From: Streptomyces endocoffeicus
GTDB taxonomy: Bacteria > Actinomycetota > Actinomycetes > Streptomycetales > Streptomycetaceae
Length of the DNA stretch: 64,000 nt
Direction of reading: 5' to 3'
Assembly: GCF_016741935.1 (NCBI RefSeq)
Contig: NZ_JAERRG010000021.1
Coordinates: 1-64,000, forward strand
Shown here: positions 33,014 to 42,188 of the stretch, in pieces
How the letters are laid out: each line of letters starts with the position of its first letter
Position numbering within the stretch: the stretch's first letter is position 1
Notes under the pieces: generated by a model
What the model saw: only the letters and a program-made list of their open reading frames with translations
What the model was told of the DNA's origin: nothing
Databases searched by the model: none
Program-made: the position numbers and the translations under genes

Positions 33014-34107
33014 GCCCGGACTCCGGTGCGGCACCCGCGGCGGCCCGCGCCGATGACGTCCTGCGGCTGGTGGATCCCGCCGGGACGCTGAACGAACGGG
33101 CTGCCGAGGGCATGCTCGACGTGACCGGTGAACTGGTACGCGGGCTGTACCGCGACATGGTGCTCGGGCGCCGCTTCGACCAGGAGGCGTACTCCCTGCA
33201 ACGCCAGGGTGAGCTCGGCCTCTGGCTGATGTCCCTCGGTCAGGAAGCGGCCCAGGCCGGGTCGATCCGCGCGCTTCGAGCGGACGACCGGGTCTTCCCG
33301 TCCTACCGCGAACACGTGGCGGCTCTGTGCCGCGGGATCTCACCGACGGAACTGCTGTCGCAGTGGCGCGGCGCGAGCCACGGCTCATGGGACCCCGAGC
33401 GGTATCACTTCCACATCTACAGCCTTGTGCTGGCCACGCAGACACTGCACGCGGTCGGCTATGCGATGGGCGTTCGGTACGACGCCGCCGACAGCGTCGT
33501 GCTCACCTACTTCGGCGACGGCGCGTCCAGCCAGGGGGACGCCAGCGAGGCGCTCAACTGGGCGGCGGTGACATCGGCACCCATCGTGTTCTTCTGCCAG
33601 AACAACGGATGGGCGATCTCGACACCCGCGAGCAAGCAGTACGCCCGCCCGCTGAGCGAACGTGCGAAGGGGTTCGGACTCGACGCGGTGTCCGTGGACG
33701 GCAATGACGTACTGGCCGTCTACGCCGCCACACGAGCTATGGTCGAGCGGGTCCGTACCGGTGGCGCACCCGGGCTCATCGAAGCGCACACGTATCGCAT
33801 GTCCGGACACAGCACGTCGGACGATCCCAAGCGCTATCGCGACCACGCCGAGCTCGCCAGGTGGGAGGCACACGACCCGGTGGAACGTGTACGCCTTCTG
33901 CTCACGGCGCGCGGCTGGGCCGACGAGGACTACTTCGCCACGGTCGCGTCCGACGCCGAGGAGCTCGCGGCGCGGACGCGCGGGGAGTGCCGTGCGCTTC
34001 CCGAGCCGTCCCTGAGCGACACCTTCCGCAACACCCTGTGCCAGGAGACCGAGGCCCTGCGACGCGAACGCGAAGGCTTCGAGATGTTCAAGGAGTCCTT
34101 CCTGTGA
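33010..34107 (+). CDS. Branched-chain 2-oxoacid (or pyruvate) dehydrogenase E1, alpha subunit
   Basis: A 365-residue ThDP-dependent E1 alpha subunit. The ThDP/Mg motif runs from GDGASSQGD (169) to QNNGW (198-200). Other landmarks are LWLMSLGQEAAQAGS, FPSYREH, and the phosphorylation-loop equivalent YRMSGHSTSDDP. The enzyme decarboxylates a 2-oxoacid and passes the acyl group to E2. The linked Lrp regulator and the sequence type favour branched-chain oxoacids over pyruvate, though this is not certain. Confidence 0.87.
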   Translation: MSPDSGAAPAAARADDVLRLVDPAGTLNERAAEGMLDVTGELVRGLYRDMVLGRRFDQEAYSLQRQGELGLWLMSLGQEAAQAGSIRALRADDRVFPSYREHVAALCRGISPTELLSQWRGASHGSWDPERYHFHIYSLVLATQTLHAVGYAMGVRYDAADSVVLTYFGDGASSQGDASEALNWAAVTSAPIVFFCQNNGWAISTPASKQYARPLSERAKGFGLDAVSVDGNDVLAVYAATRAMVERVRTGGAPGLIEAHTYRMSGHSTSDDPKRYRDHAELARWEAHDPVERVRLLLTARGWADEDYFATVASDAEELAARTRGECRALPEPSLSDTFRNTLCQETEALRREREGFEMFKESFL

Positions 34108-35120
34108 CCACCACGGCCACCACGGCCACCACGGCCAGTACGGCCACCACGACCACGCTCGGACGCGCGCTGAACGAGGGCCTGCGGCAGGCGATGCGCG
34201 ACGACGAGCGGGTGGTTCTGCTCGGCGAGGACATCGCCTCCCTGGGCGGGGTGTTCCGGGTGACCGATGGCCTTGCCGCCGAGTTCGGCGACCGCGTCGT
34301 GGACACCCCGCTGGCCGAATCGGGAATCGTCGGGACGGCGATCGGCCTGGCCCTGCGCGGGTACCGACCGGTGTGCGAGATCCAGTTCGACGGTTTCGTC
34401 TACCCCGCCTTCGATCAGATCGTCAGCCAACTGGCGAAGCTGCGGGCCCGCTCCCGCGGGCTGCTGCGGCTTCCGGTCACCATCCGGATCCCGGTGGGTG
34501 GCGGGATCGGCGCGGTCGAGCACCACAGCGAGTCGAACGAGGCGTACTTCTGCCACACGGCCGGCCTGCGCGTCGTGGCATGCGGCCATCCGCAGGACGC
34601 GTACGACATGCTCCGTGCCGCGATCGCGTGCGACGACCCCGTCATCTTCTACGAGCCGAAGCGCCGCTACTGGGACCGGGCCGAGGTCGACCTCGGCCGC
34701 CCCGTGGACGGCGACACGCTGGGGCGCGCCCGGATCCTGCGCGAGGGCGCCGACGCCACCGTGGTCGCGTACGGGCCCGCGGTCGCGGTCGCGCTGGGCG
34801 TGGCCGAGGTCGCCGCCACCGAAGGACGTTCGCTGGAAGTCCTGGACCTCCGCTCGCTGTCGCCGCTCGACACCACCGAACTGTGCCGCTCGGCGTCGAA
34901 GACGGGACGCGTCGTGGTCGTCCACGAGGCACCCGTCAACGTCGGCCTGGGCGCGGAGATCGCCGCGACGGTCATGGAGCACTGCTTCTACGACCTCGAG
35001 GCCCCCGTGGAACGGGTCGGTGGCTACAACATCCCCTATCCGCCGGCCCGAGCGGAAGGCGACTACCTGCCCGATCTCGATCGAGTTCTCGACGCCGTCG
35101 ACCGGGTGTGCGCCCCGTGA
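34104..35120 (+). CDS. Branched-chain 2-oxoacid (or pyruvate) dehydrogenase E1, beta subunit
   Basis: A 338-residue E1 beta subunit, which contributes the other half of the ThDP site. Landmarks are LGEDIASLGGVFRVTDGL, DTPLAESGIVG, EIQFDGFVYPAFDQIVSQ, and the GGGIGAVEHHSES loop. The start is GTG within the E1-alpha stop (GTGA) with AAGGAG upstream. The first 20 residues are a Thr/Ala run from short GC repeats and are probably disordered. Confidence 0.88.
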   Translation: MTTTATTATTASTATTTTLGRALNEGLRQAMRDDERVVLLGEDIASLGGVFRVTDGLAAEFGDRVVDTPLAESGIVGTAIGLALRGYRPVCEIQFDGFVYPAFDQIVSQLAKLRARSRGLLRLPVTIRIPVGGGIGAVEHHSESNEAYFCHTAGLRVVACGHPQDAYDMLRAAIACDDPVIFYEPKRRYWDRAEVDLGRPVDGDTLGRARILREGADATVVAYGPAVAVALGVAEVAATEGRSLEVLDLRSLSPLDTTELCRSASKTGRVVVVHEAPVNVGLGAEIAATVMEHCFYDLEAPVERVGGYNIPYPPARAEGDYLPDLDRVLDAVDRVCAP

Positions 35121-35149
35121 ACCGCCCGGCGAACCTCCCGGAGGACGCG

Positions 35150-36466
35150 ATGCTCGTCACCAAGCACTTCCATCTCCCCGACGTCGGAGAGGGCCTCACC
35201 GAAGCCGACATCCTCGAGTGGCGTGTGGAACCCGGCGACCGGGTCGGCGTCAACGACATCATCGTGGAGATCGAGACGGCGAAGGCGGCGGTGGAGCTGC
35301 CCAGCCCGTACGCCGGGACCGTCACCGAGATCCTGTGTGCCGCCGGCGAGGCGGTGGCCGTCGGCGCGCCGATCATCACGTTCCAGGTCGAGGACGACAC
35401 CGTCCCGCGGACGCCGCCCGAACCCGACGCCACGCTCCAAGAGCCCGCCGATCCGCCCGCCCCGGACGGTGGCCGGGACGAGGAGCCATCCGCCGCCGCC
35501 CGCGAGCCCGTCCTGGTCGGCTATGGGCCGGCCCACGCCCGGACGGCGCGCCGCCCGCGCAAGAGGAAGCCCGCGCCACCGGCCGTCACACCGTCCACCG
35601 GGAAATCCCTCGCGGCCCCACCGGTGCGCAAGCTCGCCCGCGACCTCGGAGTCGACTTGGCCCTGGTGACCGCCACGGGCGCGTCGGGGCGCATCACCCG
35701 AGAGGATGTCCACCGCCTCGCCGAGAAGGGGGCAACCCCGTCGAACGGCGCTGACCCGACCCGTGACGACGTGGTGCGCACACCGATTCGCGGAGTGCGC
35801 AAACACACCGCGGAGGCCATGGTCAAGAGCGCTTTCACCGCTCCGCACGTCACGGAATGGGTCACCGTCGACGTGACGCGGTCCCTCAAACTGCTGAAGC
35901 GGGCACGCGCCGACAAGGCGTTCGACGGGGTGCGCCTGACACCGCTGTGTCTCGTCCTCAAGACGGCGTTGACCGCCATCGCGCGGCATCCCGGGATCAA
36001 TGCCAAGTGGGACGCCGAGGCCGGTGAGATCGTCCAGTACCCCGACGTCAATCTCGGCATCGCCGCGGCGACACCGCGAGGGCTCATCGTCCCCAACATC
36101 GCCGCGGCCCAGCGGCTCTCCCTGCGTGAGATCGCCTTGGCCCTCACCGACCTCGTCGACCAGGCCCGCGCCGGCCGGACGCCACCCGAGCGGATGAGAA
36201 ACGGGACGTTCACGATCACCAACATCGGTGTCTTCGGCATCGACGGCGGAACACCGATCCTCAACCCCGGCGAGGCGGCGATCCTCTGCTTCGGCCAGGT
36301 GCGGCGCACGCCGTGGGAACACAAGGGACGCGTACGGCTGCGCGACACCACGACCCTCGCCCTGTCGTTCGACCACCGTCTCGTCGACGGCGAACTCGGT
36401 TCGCTCGTCCTGCGCGACATCGCACGCTTCCTCGAGCGGCCGGACCTGATGGTTCTTCACCGCTGA
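35150..36466 (+). CDS. 2-oxoacid dehydrogenase E2, dihydrolipoamide acyltransferase
   Basis: A 438-residue E2. Residues 1-80 are one lipoyl domain with the lipoylated Lys45 in EIETAKAAVE. A Pro/Ala linker precedes the E1/E3-binding domain at about 153-190 (APPVRKLARDLGVDL). The catalytic domain (about 205-438) has the active-site His in LSFDHRLVDGE. The start ATG has GGAGG 5 bases upstream; a GTG at 35117 would overlap the E1-beta stop but lacks spacing. No E3 gene follows, so a shared E3 must be encoded elsewhere. It converges with the next gene by 10 bases. Confidence 0.9.
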   Translation: MLVTKHFHLPDVGEGLTEADILEWRVEPGDRVGVNDIIVEIETAKAAVELPSPYAGTVTEILCAAGEAVAVGAPIITFQVEDDTVPRTPPEPDATLQEPADPPAPDGGRDEEPSAAAREPVLVGYGPAHARTARRPRKRKPAPPAVTPSTGKSLAAPPVRKLARDLGVDLALVTATGASGRITREDVHRLAEKGATPSNGADPTRDDVVRTPIRGVRKHTAEAMVKSAFTAPHVTEWVTVDVTRSLKLLKRARADKAFDGVRLTPLCLVLKTALTAIARHPGINAKWDAEAGEIVQYPDVNLGIAAATPRGLIVPNIAAAQRLSLREIALALTDLVDQARAGRTPPERMRNGTFTITNIGVFGIDGGTPILNPGEAAILCFGQVRRTPWEHKGRVRLRDTTTLALSFDHRLVDGELGSLVLRDIARFLERPDLMVLHR

Positions 36467-37317
36467 TCGGCCGTCCAGGACGTGAGGATGCGCAGGGCGT
36501 CGTGCGAAGCGCTGCCGGGCTCGGCGGTGAGGACCATGAGGCGCTGCCCCGAGCCGTCGGGGCTGCTCCAGATGTCGCAGTCCAGCGTCAGGTCACCGAC
36601 CAGCCGATGCCGGTAGCGCTTGGTGCCGTAGCTGTCGCTGTTGACGCGGTGCTCGGCCCACCAGGTGCGGAAGTCGGCGTCCTGGACGGACAGCTCGCCG
36701 ACGAGCTGGGCCAACTCGGGGTCGTCGGGGTCGGCCGCGGCCTCCATGCGCAGCGCGGCGACGGCGTCACGGGCGTCGTGCCGCCACTCCCGGTGCATGT
36801 CCCGGACGATCGGGTCCGAGAACAGCAGCCGTACGTAGTTGCGCCGCCCCGATGGCATCAGCGAGAAGTCGGTGAACAGGGCCGCGGCGGCCACGTTCCA
36901 GGCCAGGATGTCCATCCGCCTGCCGAGAACGATGGCGGGGGCACCCGTGAGCTGATCGAGGAGGCGCCGCATGGTGGGCCGCACCCGCTGCGCGGGCCGC
37001 CGTCGGCGGCGCGGCCACTCATCGGCCCTGCCGGCGAGTTCGTACAGGTACCTCTGCTGGTCGTCGTCGAGGCGCAGCGCGCGGGCGAGGGTGGTGAGCA
37101 CCGATGCGGACGCCCGGACGCGGCCCTGCTCCAAGCGCGTGTAGTAGTCGACGCTGATGGCCGCGAGCTGGGCGACCTCCTGGCGGCGGAGTCCCGCGAC
37201 CCTGCGCTGGGAGTCCGTCGTGGGCAGGCCCAGGTCCTGCGGCGCCAGCTGCGCTCGGCGAGCCTTGAGGAACGCCCCGAGCTCGCGGGGGGCGGGTGCC
37301 GGAGTCATGGGTTCCAT
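36457..37317 (-). CDS. XRE-family regulator with MmyB-type ligand domain
   Basis: A 286-residue regulator: an HTH at residues 10-80 (RRQEVAQLAAISVDYYTRLEQGR) and a C-terminal MmyB-like domain (DILAWNVAAAALFTDF, RLLFSDPIVRDMHREW, RHRLVGDLTLDCD). Such actinomycete proteins usually regulate a divergent hydrolase or oxidoreductase gene, and here the alpha/beta hydrolase at 37509 is divergent. The start is ATG 37317, with ATG 37308 three codons later as alternative. Confidence 0.87.
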   Translation of the reverse strand: MEPMTPAPAPRELGAFLKARRAQLAPQDLGLPTTDSQRRVAGLRRQEVAQLAAISVDYYTRLEQGRVRASASVLTTLARALRLDDDQQRYLYELAGRADEWPRRRRRPAQRVRPTMRRLLDQLTGAPAIVLGRRMDILAWNVAAAALFTDFSLMPSGRRNYVRLLFSDPIVRDMHREWRHDARDAVAALRMEAAADPDDPELAQLVGELSVQDADFRTWWAEHRVNSDSYGTKRYRHRLVGDLTLDCDIWSSPDGSGQRLMVLTAEPGSASHDALRILTSWTADQR

Positions 37318-37508
37318 TGTCGCGTGAGCGGCACGGGAGGAGAGGGGGCAGGTTTCTTCCCAGGCAGAAACCTGCCTCTTTTGGGTGCCGGGGGCAGCGC
37401 CGAGGGTGGGGGAGTGCCTGGCGGATGTGCCGGGCGCGGAGCCCACCGCCCCGGCGCGAAGCACCGCCTTGGTGCGGCTCCGCTGAGACAGCACACCTGG
37501 AGCATCCC

Positions 37509-38438
37509 GTGGCGAAGACGAACATCACCTTCGACAGTGCCGGCATCCCGCTCGCCGGTCACCTCTACGTCCCCGACGCCCCGGCGCGCGGCCCGCGCCC
37601 GGCGATCGTCGTCGGCCACCCCGGCAGCGGTGTGAAGGAGCAGGCCGTGGGCCGGTACGCGCGGCGCCTGGCCGAGAGGGGCTACGTCACGCTCGCCTTC
37701 GACGCGGCCTACCAGGGCGAAAGCGGTGGCCGGCCACGCGGGCTGGAGGATCCCGCCCACCGCGTCGAGGACCTCAAGGCCGCCGTCTCCTTCCTCACCA
37801 CCCGCGGCGAAGTCGACTCAGGCCGCATCGGCGCACTCGGCATCTGCGCCTCCGGTGGCTACGTACTGCCCGCCACCGCGAGCGATCACCGCATCCGGGC
37901 CGTCGCCACGGTCAGCGCCGTCGACATCGCCCGCCAGTTCCGGCTGGGAGCCGATGGGACCCAGGACCCCGCCGTGTTCCAGAGCATGCTGGCCGCCGCG
38001 GCCGACGCACGCACCACCGAGGCCCGTGGCGAGACGCCGCCGGTTCTGACCCTCTTCCCCGACACCGCCGAGCAGGCCCGCGCGCTCGGCGGAGAGCACG
38101 GCGCCGAGGGCTTCGCGTACTACCGCACCCCGCGCGCCCAGCACCCCCGCTCGGCGGGCTTCCTCACCTGGACCAGCGTCGACAAGATGGCGACCTTCGA
38201 CGCCTTCACGCCGATCCCGCTGATCGGGCAACGCCCTCTGCTCATGATCGTCGGCACCCGGGCCGTCACCTCCTGGATGAGCGTCGAAGCGTTCCAGCGG
38301 GCCATCGGCCCCAAGGAGATCCACTGGATCGACGGCGCAAGCCATGTCGACCTCTACGACAGGAAGCAGTACGTGGACCCCGCCGTCGAGAAGCTCGCGG
38401 GCTTCTTCGGCGAGCACCTGGACCAAGCGCGGGGCTGA
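37509..38438 (+). CDS. Alpha/beta hydrolase, dienelactone-hydrolase-like, Cys nucleophile
   Basis: A 309-residue alpha/beta hydrolase starting with GTG. The nucleophile elbow is LGICASGGY, which places Cys113 where most relatives have Ser, as in dienelactone hydrolases. GHPGSGVKEQ near residue 36 forms the oxyanion region and DGASHVDLYD carries the late His. The acid is likely in VGTRAVTS or nearby and is not clear. No signal peptide. It is divergent from the XRE regulator, its likely controller. Confidence 0.83.
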   Translation: MAKTNITFDSAGIPLAGHLYVPDAPARGPRPAIVVGHPGSGVKEQAVGRYARRLAERGYVTLAFDAAYQGESGGRPRGLEDPAHRVEDLKAAVSFLTTRGEVDSGRIGALGICASGGYVLPATASDHRIRAVATVSAVDIARQFRLGADGTQDPAVFQSMLAAAADARTTEARGETPPVLTLFPDTAEQARALGGEHGAEGFAYYRTPRAQHPRSAGFLTWTSVDKMATFDAFTPIPLIGQRPLLMIVGTRAVTSWMSVEAFQRAIGPKEIHWIDGASHVDLYDRKQYVDPAVEKLAGFFGEHLDQARG

Positions 38439-38662
38439 CACCCGGGTCGGCTTTGCGCGGGGTGGGCGGCCGCCTCGGCGCATCCCGCCAATACCCCGTC
38501 CCGCGCATCGTCTTCGCAGGTCGGACGGTGGGGCGTCCCATGAACGGCTCAACTCGCCGACGACCGTGGCGGGCGGCGGACACCGCCCGGCAGCCTCGAT
38601 GGTGCCAGACGGACGGCGCGGCCCATTCCCGCACCGTCCCCGCGACTCGTCAGGAGAGAGAT

Positions 38663-39043
38663 ATGTCCGTCCGTATGTTCTGCCGTGCCGCCGTCGCGGT
38701 GACGGCAGTCGGCGTCCTGTCGCTGTTCGAGATCGGAACCGCCTCCGCGACCGGTAAGGCATCGGCCTGGTACCTGGGCCATGAGGCGGCGCGCGTGAAC
38801 TACTGGAGCAGCACGGACGACTTCCGGCTCTCCGACATCTCGTGCGACGGCAACTCGGTGTACGCCCAGTACCAGCGCGCCGGAGCAAGCCGGCGAACCC
38901 TGAGCAACACCAGGGGCTGTCACACCCACACCGACTTCAACCGCAGCTTCACCAACGGCCAGACCATCAAATACCGCGTCTGCGTGAAGGTCGCCCTCGA
39001 ACCCGACAACTGCAGCGCCTGGAAATGGGACACCACAGGCTGA
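38663..39043 (+). CDS. Small secreted protein of unknown function
   Basis: A 126-residue protein with a typical Sec signal peptide (MSVRMFCRAAVAV...), cleaved near SASATG-like ASA-TG at about residue 30. The mature part holds four Cys (in ISCDG, TRGCHTH, YRVCVKV and DNCSAW) that could form two disulfides, and Trp/Tyr-rich strands. Extracellular Streptomyces proteins of this size are often uncharacterised. The start ATG follows AGGAGAGAG. It is followed by a strong terminator. Confidence 0.75.
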   Translation: MSVRMFCRAAVAVTAVGVLSLFEIGTASATGKASAWYLGHEAARVNYWSSTDDFRLSDISCDGNSVYAQYQRAGASRRTLSNTRGCHTHTDFNRSFTNGQTIKYRVCVKVALEPDNCSAWKWDTTG

Positions 39044-39048
39044 CCACC

Positions 39049-39085
39049 CCGGCGACCGGACGGGCCCGCCCCGTCCGGTCGCCGG
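39049..39085. terminator. Bidirectional terminator
   Basis: CCGGCGACCGGACGGG (39049-39064) pairs perfectly with 39070-39085 around a 5-base loop. It lies between the plus-strand secreted protein and the end of the minus-strand peptide cluster. Confidence 0.85.
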
Positions 39086-39090
39086 TATGC

Positions 39091-39301
39091 CTACGGCTGA
39101 GCACTGCGCAGCCAGCGCAGCGAGGCGAGACCCAATGCGGTCATCATGGCCACGATGTTGGGATCGGCGGCCGGCCCGGCCGCGCCGGCGGTCCGCAGGA
39201 GAAAACCGGCGTGCAGGGCGAGCACCTCGTTGATCCGGGCGGGTGTCGTCGGGCAGGCCCAGGTGTGCCGCCACGAGTTCCTCGCCGGCATCGCGTGTCA
39301 T
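39091..39301 (-). pseudogene. Small gene with a frameshift at the end of the peptide cluster
   Basis: The ATG at 39301 has GGAG at 6-base spacing and opens MTRDAGEELVAAHLGLPDDT, after which this frame becomes Arg-rich nonsense. The adjacent minus-strand frame continues sensibly with PARINEVLALHAGF, NIVAMMTALGLASLRWL and a stop at 39091. Inserting one C in the ACACCCGCCC tract near 39240 would join them into a protein of about 70 residues with a hydrophobic helix. This is either a real frameshift or a sequencing error in a homopolymer-like run. The function is unknown. Confidence 0.5.
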
Positions 39302-39349
39302 GGTGATCTCCCGTCTTCAGTGGCCGGGTAGCGGATGGTGGCCGGGTGC

Positions 39350-39739
39350 TCAGCTCTGCGGGTGGGCTCCGGCATCCTGTGCCACCGAGTAGCCGGGTAC
39401 GGACGGCCATCGGACGGTCAGCACCACCGACTCTTCCTCCGCGAACCATGAATGGTCGACTCCGTGCCCCCACACGACGTAATCACCCTGCTCTTCCAGA
39501 AGAACGTCGCGGCCGGGGAGTTCCACGCGGAAACGGCCGCTGATGAGCACCAGGAGAGCCGTGCGTTCCTCGCCCCTCACCCACTCCGCTCGTTCGTCGC
39601 CACGAGGGTGGACGCCCCATTTGATCTCCACGGCCTCGCTGTGGCGCGGATCGCCGACGTCCTTGAAGTGTCCGAGGAGCCACCCCCGGTCCAGTGCCGC
39701 ATCCTTGCCCGCATTGCCCACGTACACGCTGTCGCTCAC
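39350..39739 (-). CDS. Cupin-fold protein in the Cys-rich peptide cluster
   Basis: A 129-residue single-domain cupin. The barrel segments are VEIKWGVHPRGDERAEW, TALLVLISGRFRVEL, LLEEQGDYVVWGHGVDHSWF and a last strand SVVLTVRWP. Only some of the metal His residues of classic cupins are obvious (VHPRGDE, GHGVDHSW). It starts 12 bases after the signal peptidase stop, with GTG, and so belongs to the same transcript. Roles could be sensing, peptide modification or resistance; none can be read from the sequence. Confidence 0.65.
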   Translation of the reverse strand: MSDSVYVGNAGKDAALDRGWLLGHFKDVGDPRHSEAVEIKWGVHPRGDERAEWVRGEERTALLVLISGRFRVELPGRDVLLEEQGDYVVWGHGVDHSWFAEEESVVLTVRWPSVPGYSVAQDAGAHPQS

Positions 39740-39750
39740 GGTGCCGGACG

Positions 39751-40227
39751 CTAGCAGCTCGGCCGGGGGCGGGGCCGGAGGACGGTGCCCAGGACGTGGG
39801 TCGTGGGGAAGTAGCCCACCTCGCGGGAATCGTAGCTGTTGTGGGTGTTGTCGCCAAGGAGGACAAGTGCCCCGGGCGGGACGGAGCCACCGGTGGCGTA
39901 CGGCTCCGGGAGTGCTCCCGGAGGTGGTCGGTCGCCCGCCACCGCCGCCACCCGCTTGATCATCCAGTCCTGTGCGGTACCCACGGCCGCTACCGCCTGG
40001 CTCGGGGTGGGTGACGAGTGCCCGCCGTCCCCCTGTCGCACGACGACCACGTGCCCGACCGCGCACCGTCCGCCACGCCGCACCAGCACACGCTCCCCGT
40101 CGCGGTACGTGGGTTCCATGCTCCCGCCCCGTACGGTCACAACCACGAGCGTCCGCCGCAGCACCGTTCCCGTGATGAGAGCCGTCCCCAGGGCCATCCC
40201 CAGGCCCAGTACCATCGGACCCATCAC
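39751..40227 (-). CDS. S26-family signal peptidase
   Basis: A 158-residue type I signal peptidase with one N-terminal membrane helix. The catalytic Ser36 is in GGSMEPTYRDGE and the Lys91 base is in WMIKRVAAVAGD; the later GDNTHNSYDSREVG box is the conserved third motif. It starts with GTG overlapping the ABC exporter stop. Because the exporter has no peptidase domain and the upstream peptide carries an Ala-Ser-Ala site, this enzyme probably removes the leader at the membrane's outer face. Confidence 0.85.
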   Translation of the reverse strand: MMGPMVLGLGMALGTALITGTVLRRTLVVVTVRGGSMEPTYRDGERVLVRRGGRCAVGHVVVVRQGDGGHSSPTPSQAVAAVGTAQDWMIKRVAAVAGDRPPPGALPEPYATGGSVPPGALVLLGDNTHNSYDSREVGYFPTTHVLGTVLRPRPRPSC

Positions 40228-42188
40228 ACGGCCTCTTCCGGCGCTACCGGAGACTCCTCGGCGGAGAGCTGGTAGCCACCGGCCTGGAGGGTGAAGAGCC
40301 GGGCGTACTCACCGCCCGCCGCCATCAGCAGGGTGTGGTTTCCCCGCTCGGTGACCCGCCCGTCCTTGAGCACGACGATGATGTCCGCGTCCCGCAGCGC
40401 ACTGAGCCGGTGCGAGATCAGGAGGCTGGTGCGGGTGCTCCGCTCGCTCCGCAGAGACGTGTGGATCTCGTGCTCCGCCTCCGCGTCGAGCCCGGCCGAC
40501 GGCTCGTCGAGGATCATCAGCTCGCGGCGCGTACCCGCATCGCGCAGGAAGGCCCGCGCCAGCGCCAGCCGTTGCCACTGACCGCCGGAGAGGACCACGC
40601 CCGTCTCCGGGTCGCCCTTGTCCTCCTCCGTGAAGAACATCCGGGTCAGCAAGGTGTCGTAGCCCCGGGGCAGCGCGGCCAACTGGCGGTCGATTCCGGC
40701 CCGTTGGGCGGCCTGACGCATCCGCTCACGCGATCGGTCCGGTTCCGTCAGCACGCTGAGGTCGCCGAGCGCGATGTTCTCCGCCGCCGTCATGTCGTAC
40801 TGCATATAGTCCTGGAACACCGCGCCCACGCGTTTCCGCAACCGCGCCGGATCGACCTCACGGATGTCCACGCCGTCCCACAGGATCGCGCCGCGCGTCG
40901 GGTCGTAGAACCGGCAGAGCAGCTTCACCAGAGTGGACTTGCCCGCCCCGTTGAGTCCGACGAGGGCCAGTGCACGGCCTTGCGGAATGTGCAGGTCGAC
41001 GCCGCGCAGCACCCACGGGAGATCAGGCGAATAGCGGAACCAGACGTCCCGGAGCTCGATTCCGTGGCGCAGTGTCGGCAACGGGCGGGGCCGGTCCGCG
41101 ACCGGGAGGTCCGAGGTGGCCTGCGTCACCGCCGTGTAGTGGTCGAACATCAGCAGCGTCTGCTGGCCCTGCGCGGCATCGCCCGCCAACGAGGCCAGCG
41201 CCCCCTGCACACCGGCGATCGCGGCCACGAACATGGTCACATCGCCCACCGACAGCGCCCCGCCACGCGCCGCGAGGACCGCCCAGAGCAGCCCAGCGCC
41301 GGAGACCAGCGCCGCCAGTCCGCCCAGCGCCGTCTGCACGGCGATTTCGCGCCGGTCCATGGCCCGCTTCGCGGCGTTGGCCGTACGCCGTTCCGTCAGC
41401 ATCCGCTCGCGCAGGAACGGGCCGATGCCGAAGAGCCGGACCTCCTTGGCCGCCTCCACACTCGAGAGCAGATCGGCGTAGAAGAACTCCCGCCGCTCGA
41501 CCGGCCCGACCTCCCACAGCATCCGCGCCCGACGCCGTGCCAGTGCCACTTCCGACCACAGCACGGGAACCCCCGCCACCAGCAGAATCCCGGCCATCAC
41601 TGGGCTGACGAGGAGGAGCGAACCGAGGAAGCCACCGATGGTCACCCCGGCGCGCACAACGCCCAGGATGCTCTCCGCGACATGGGTGGCCGTCTCGTGG
41701 CCCGCCTGCTGGGCCAGCCGAAGGCGGTCCAGGAAGTGCGGGTTCTCGAACTTCCCCAGCCCGACGAACCCGTCGACGGCGGCGAACAGCCGGTCCTGCA
41801 TCTCCAGCCCCACCCGGCGGTCCAGCTCCGCTCGCGCGTATCGCATGGCCTGCGAGGCCACCACCGCCGTCACACCGAGGCAGGCCATCGCCATCCCGGG
41901 CCACAGCAGTGTGCTCGGGGCACCGCTCGCCAGGTCGTCCAGGACCAGTTTCATCAGCCAGGCCGTCGCCACCGGCAGCGCGCTGACCAGCAGCGACAGT
42001 CCTATGTGGAGCAGCAGGGTGCCGGGGGCGGCGCGGGCGGTGACCGCGCAGACGGCGGCGAGCCGCCGCAGCGCGATCATGGCGCGCCCCGAGCCCCAGG
42101 AAGGGGCGTCGGAAGGGGCGTCGGAAGGGGCGCAGTCGGTGTCCGCCGCCGACTCCTCGTGGCCGCCTCGCCCGCGCACGGTGCTCAC
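40224..42188 (-). CDS. ABC exporter (half-transporter, membrane and ATPase domains fused)
   Basis: A 654-residue type I ABC exporter. Residues about 45-340 hold six membrane helices; the ATPase follows with Walker A VGLNGAGKST, signature LSGGQWQRL, Walker B LMILDEPSAGLD and the H-loop LISHRLS. There is no N-terminal C39 peptidase, unlike many bacteriocin exporters; the first 35 residues are an Asp/Ser/Pro-rich cytosolic tail (APSDAPSDAPS). The start is GTG overlapping the TlpA stop. It should export the Cys-rich peptide of this cluster. Confidence 0.85.
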   Translation of the reverse strand: MSTVRGRGGHEESAADTDCAPSDAPSDAPSWGSGRAMIALRRLAAVCAVTARAAPGTLLLHIGLSLLVSALPVATAWLMKLVLDDLASGAPSTLLWPGMAMACLGVTAVVASQAMRYARAELDRRVGLEMQDRLFAAVDGFVGLGKFENPHFLDRLRLAQQAGHETATHVAESILGVVRAGVTIGGFLGSLLLVSPVMAGILLVAGVPVLWSEVALARRRARMLWEVGPVERREFFYADLLSSVEAAKEVRLFGIGPFLRERMLTERRTANAAKRAMDRREIAVQTALGGLAALVSGAGLLWAVLAARGGALSVGDVTMFVAAIAGVQGALASLAGDAAQGQQTLLMFDHYTAVTQATSDLPVADRPRPLPTLRHGIELRDVWFRYSPDLPWVLRGVDLHIPQGRALALVGLNGAGKSTLVKLLCRFYDPTRGAILWDGVDIREVDPARLRKRVGAVFQDYMQYDMTAAENIALGDLSVLTEPDRSRERMRQAAQRAGIDRQLAALPRGYDTLLTRMFFTEEDKGDPETGVVLSGGQWQRLALARAFLRDAGTRRELMILDEPSAGLDAEAEHEIHTSLRSERSTRTSLLISHRLSALRDADIIVVLKDGRVTERGNHTLLMAAGGEYARLFTLQAGGYQLSAEESPVAPEEAV

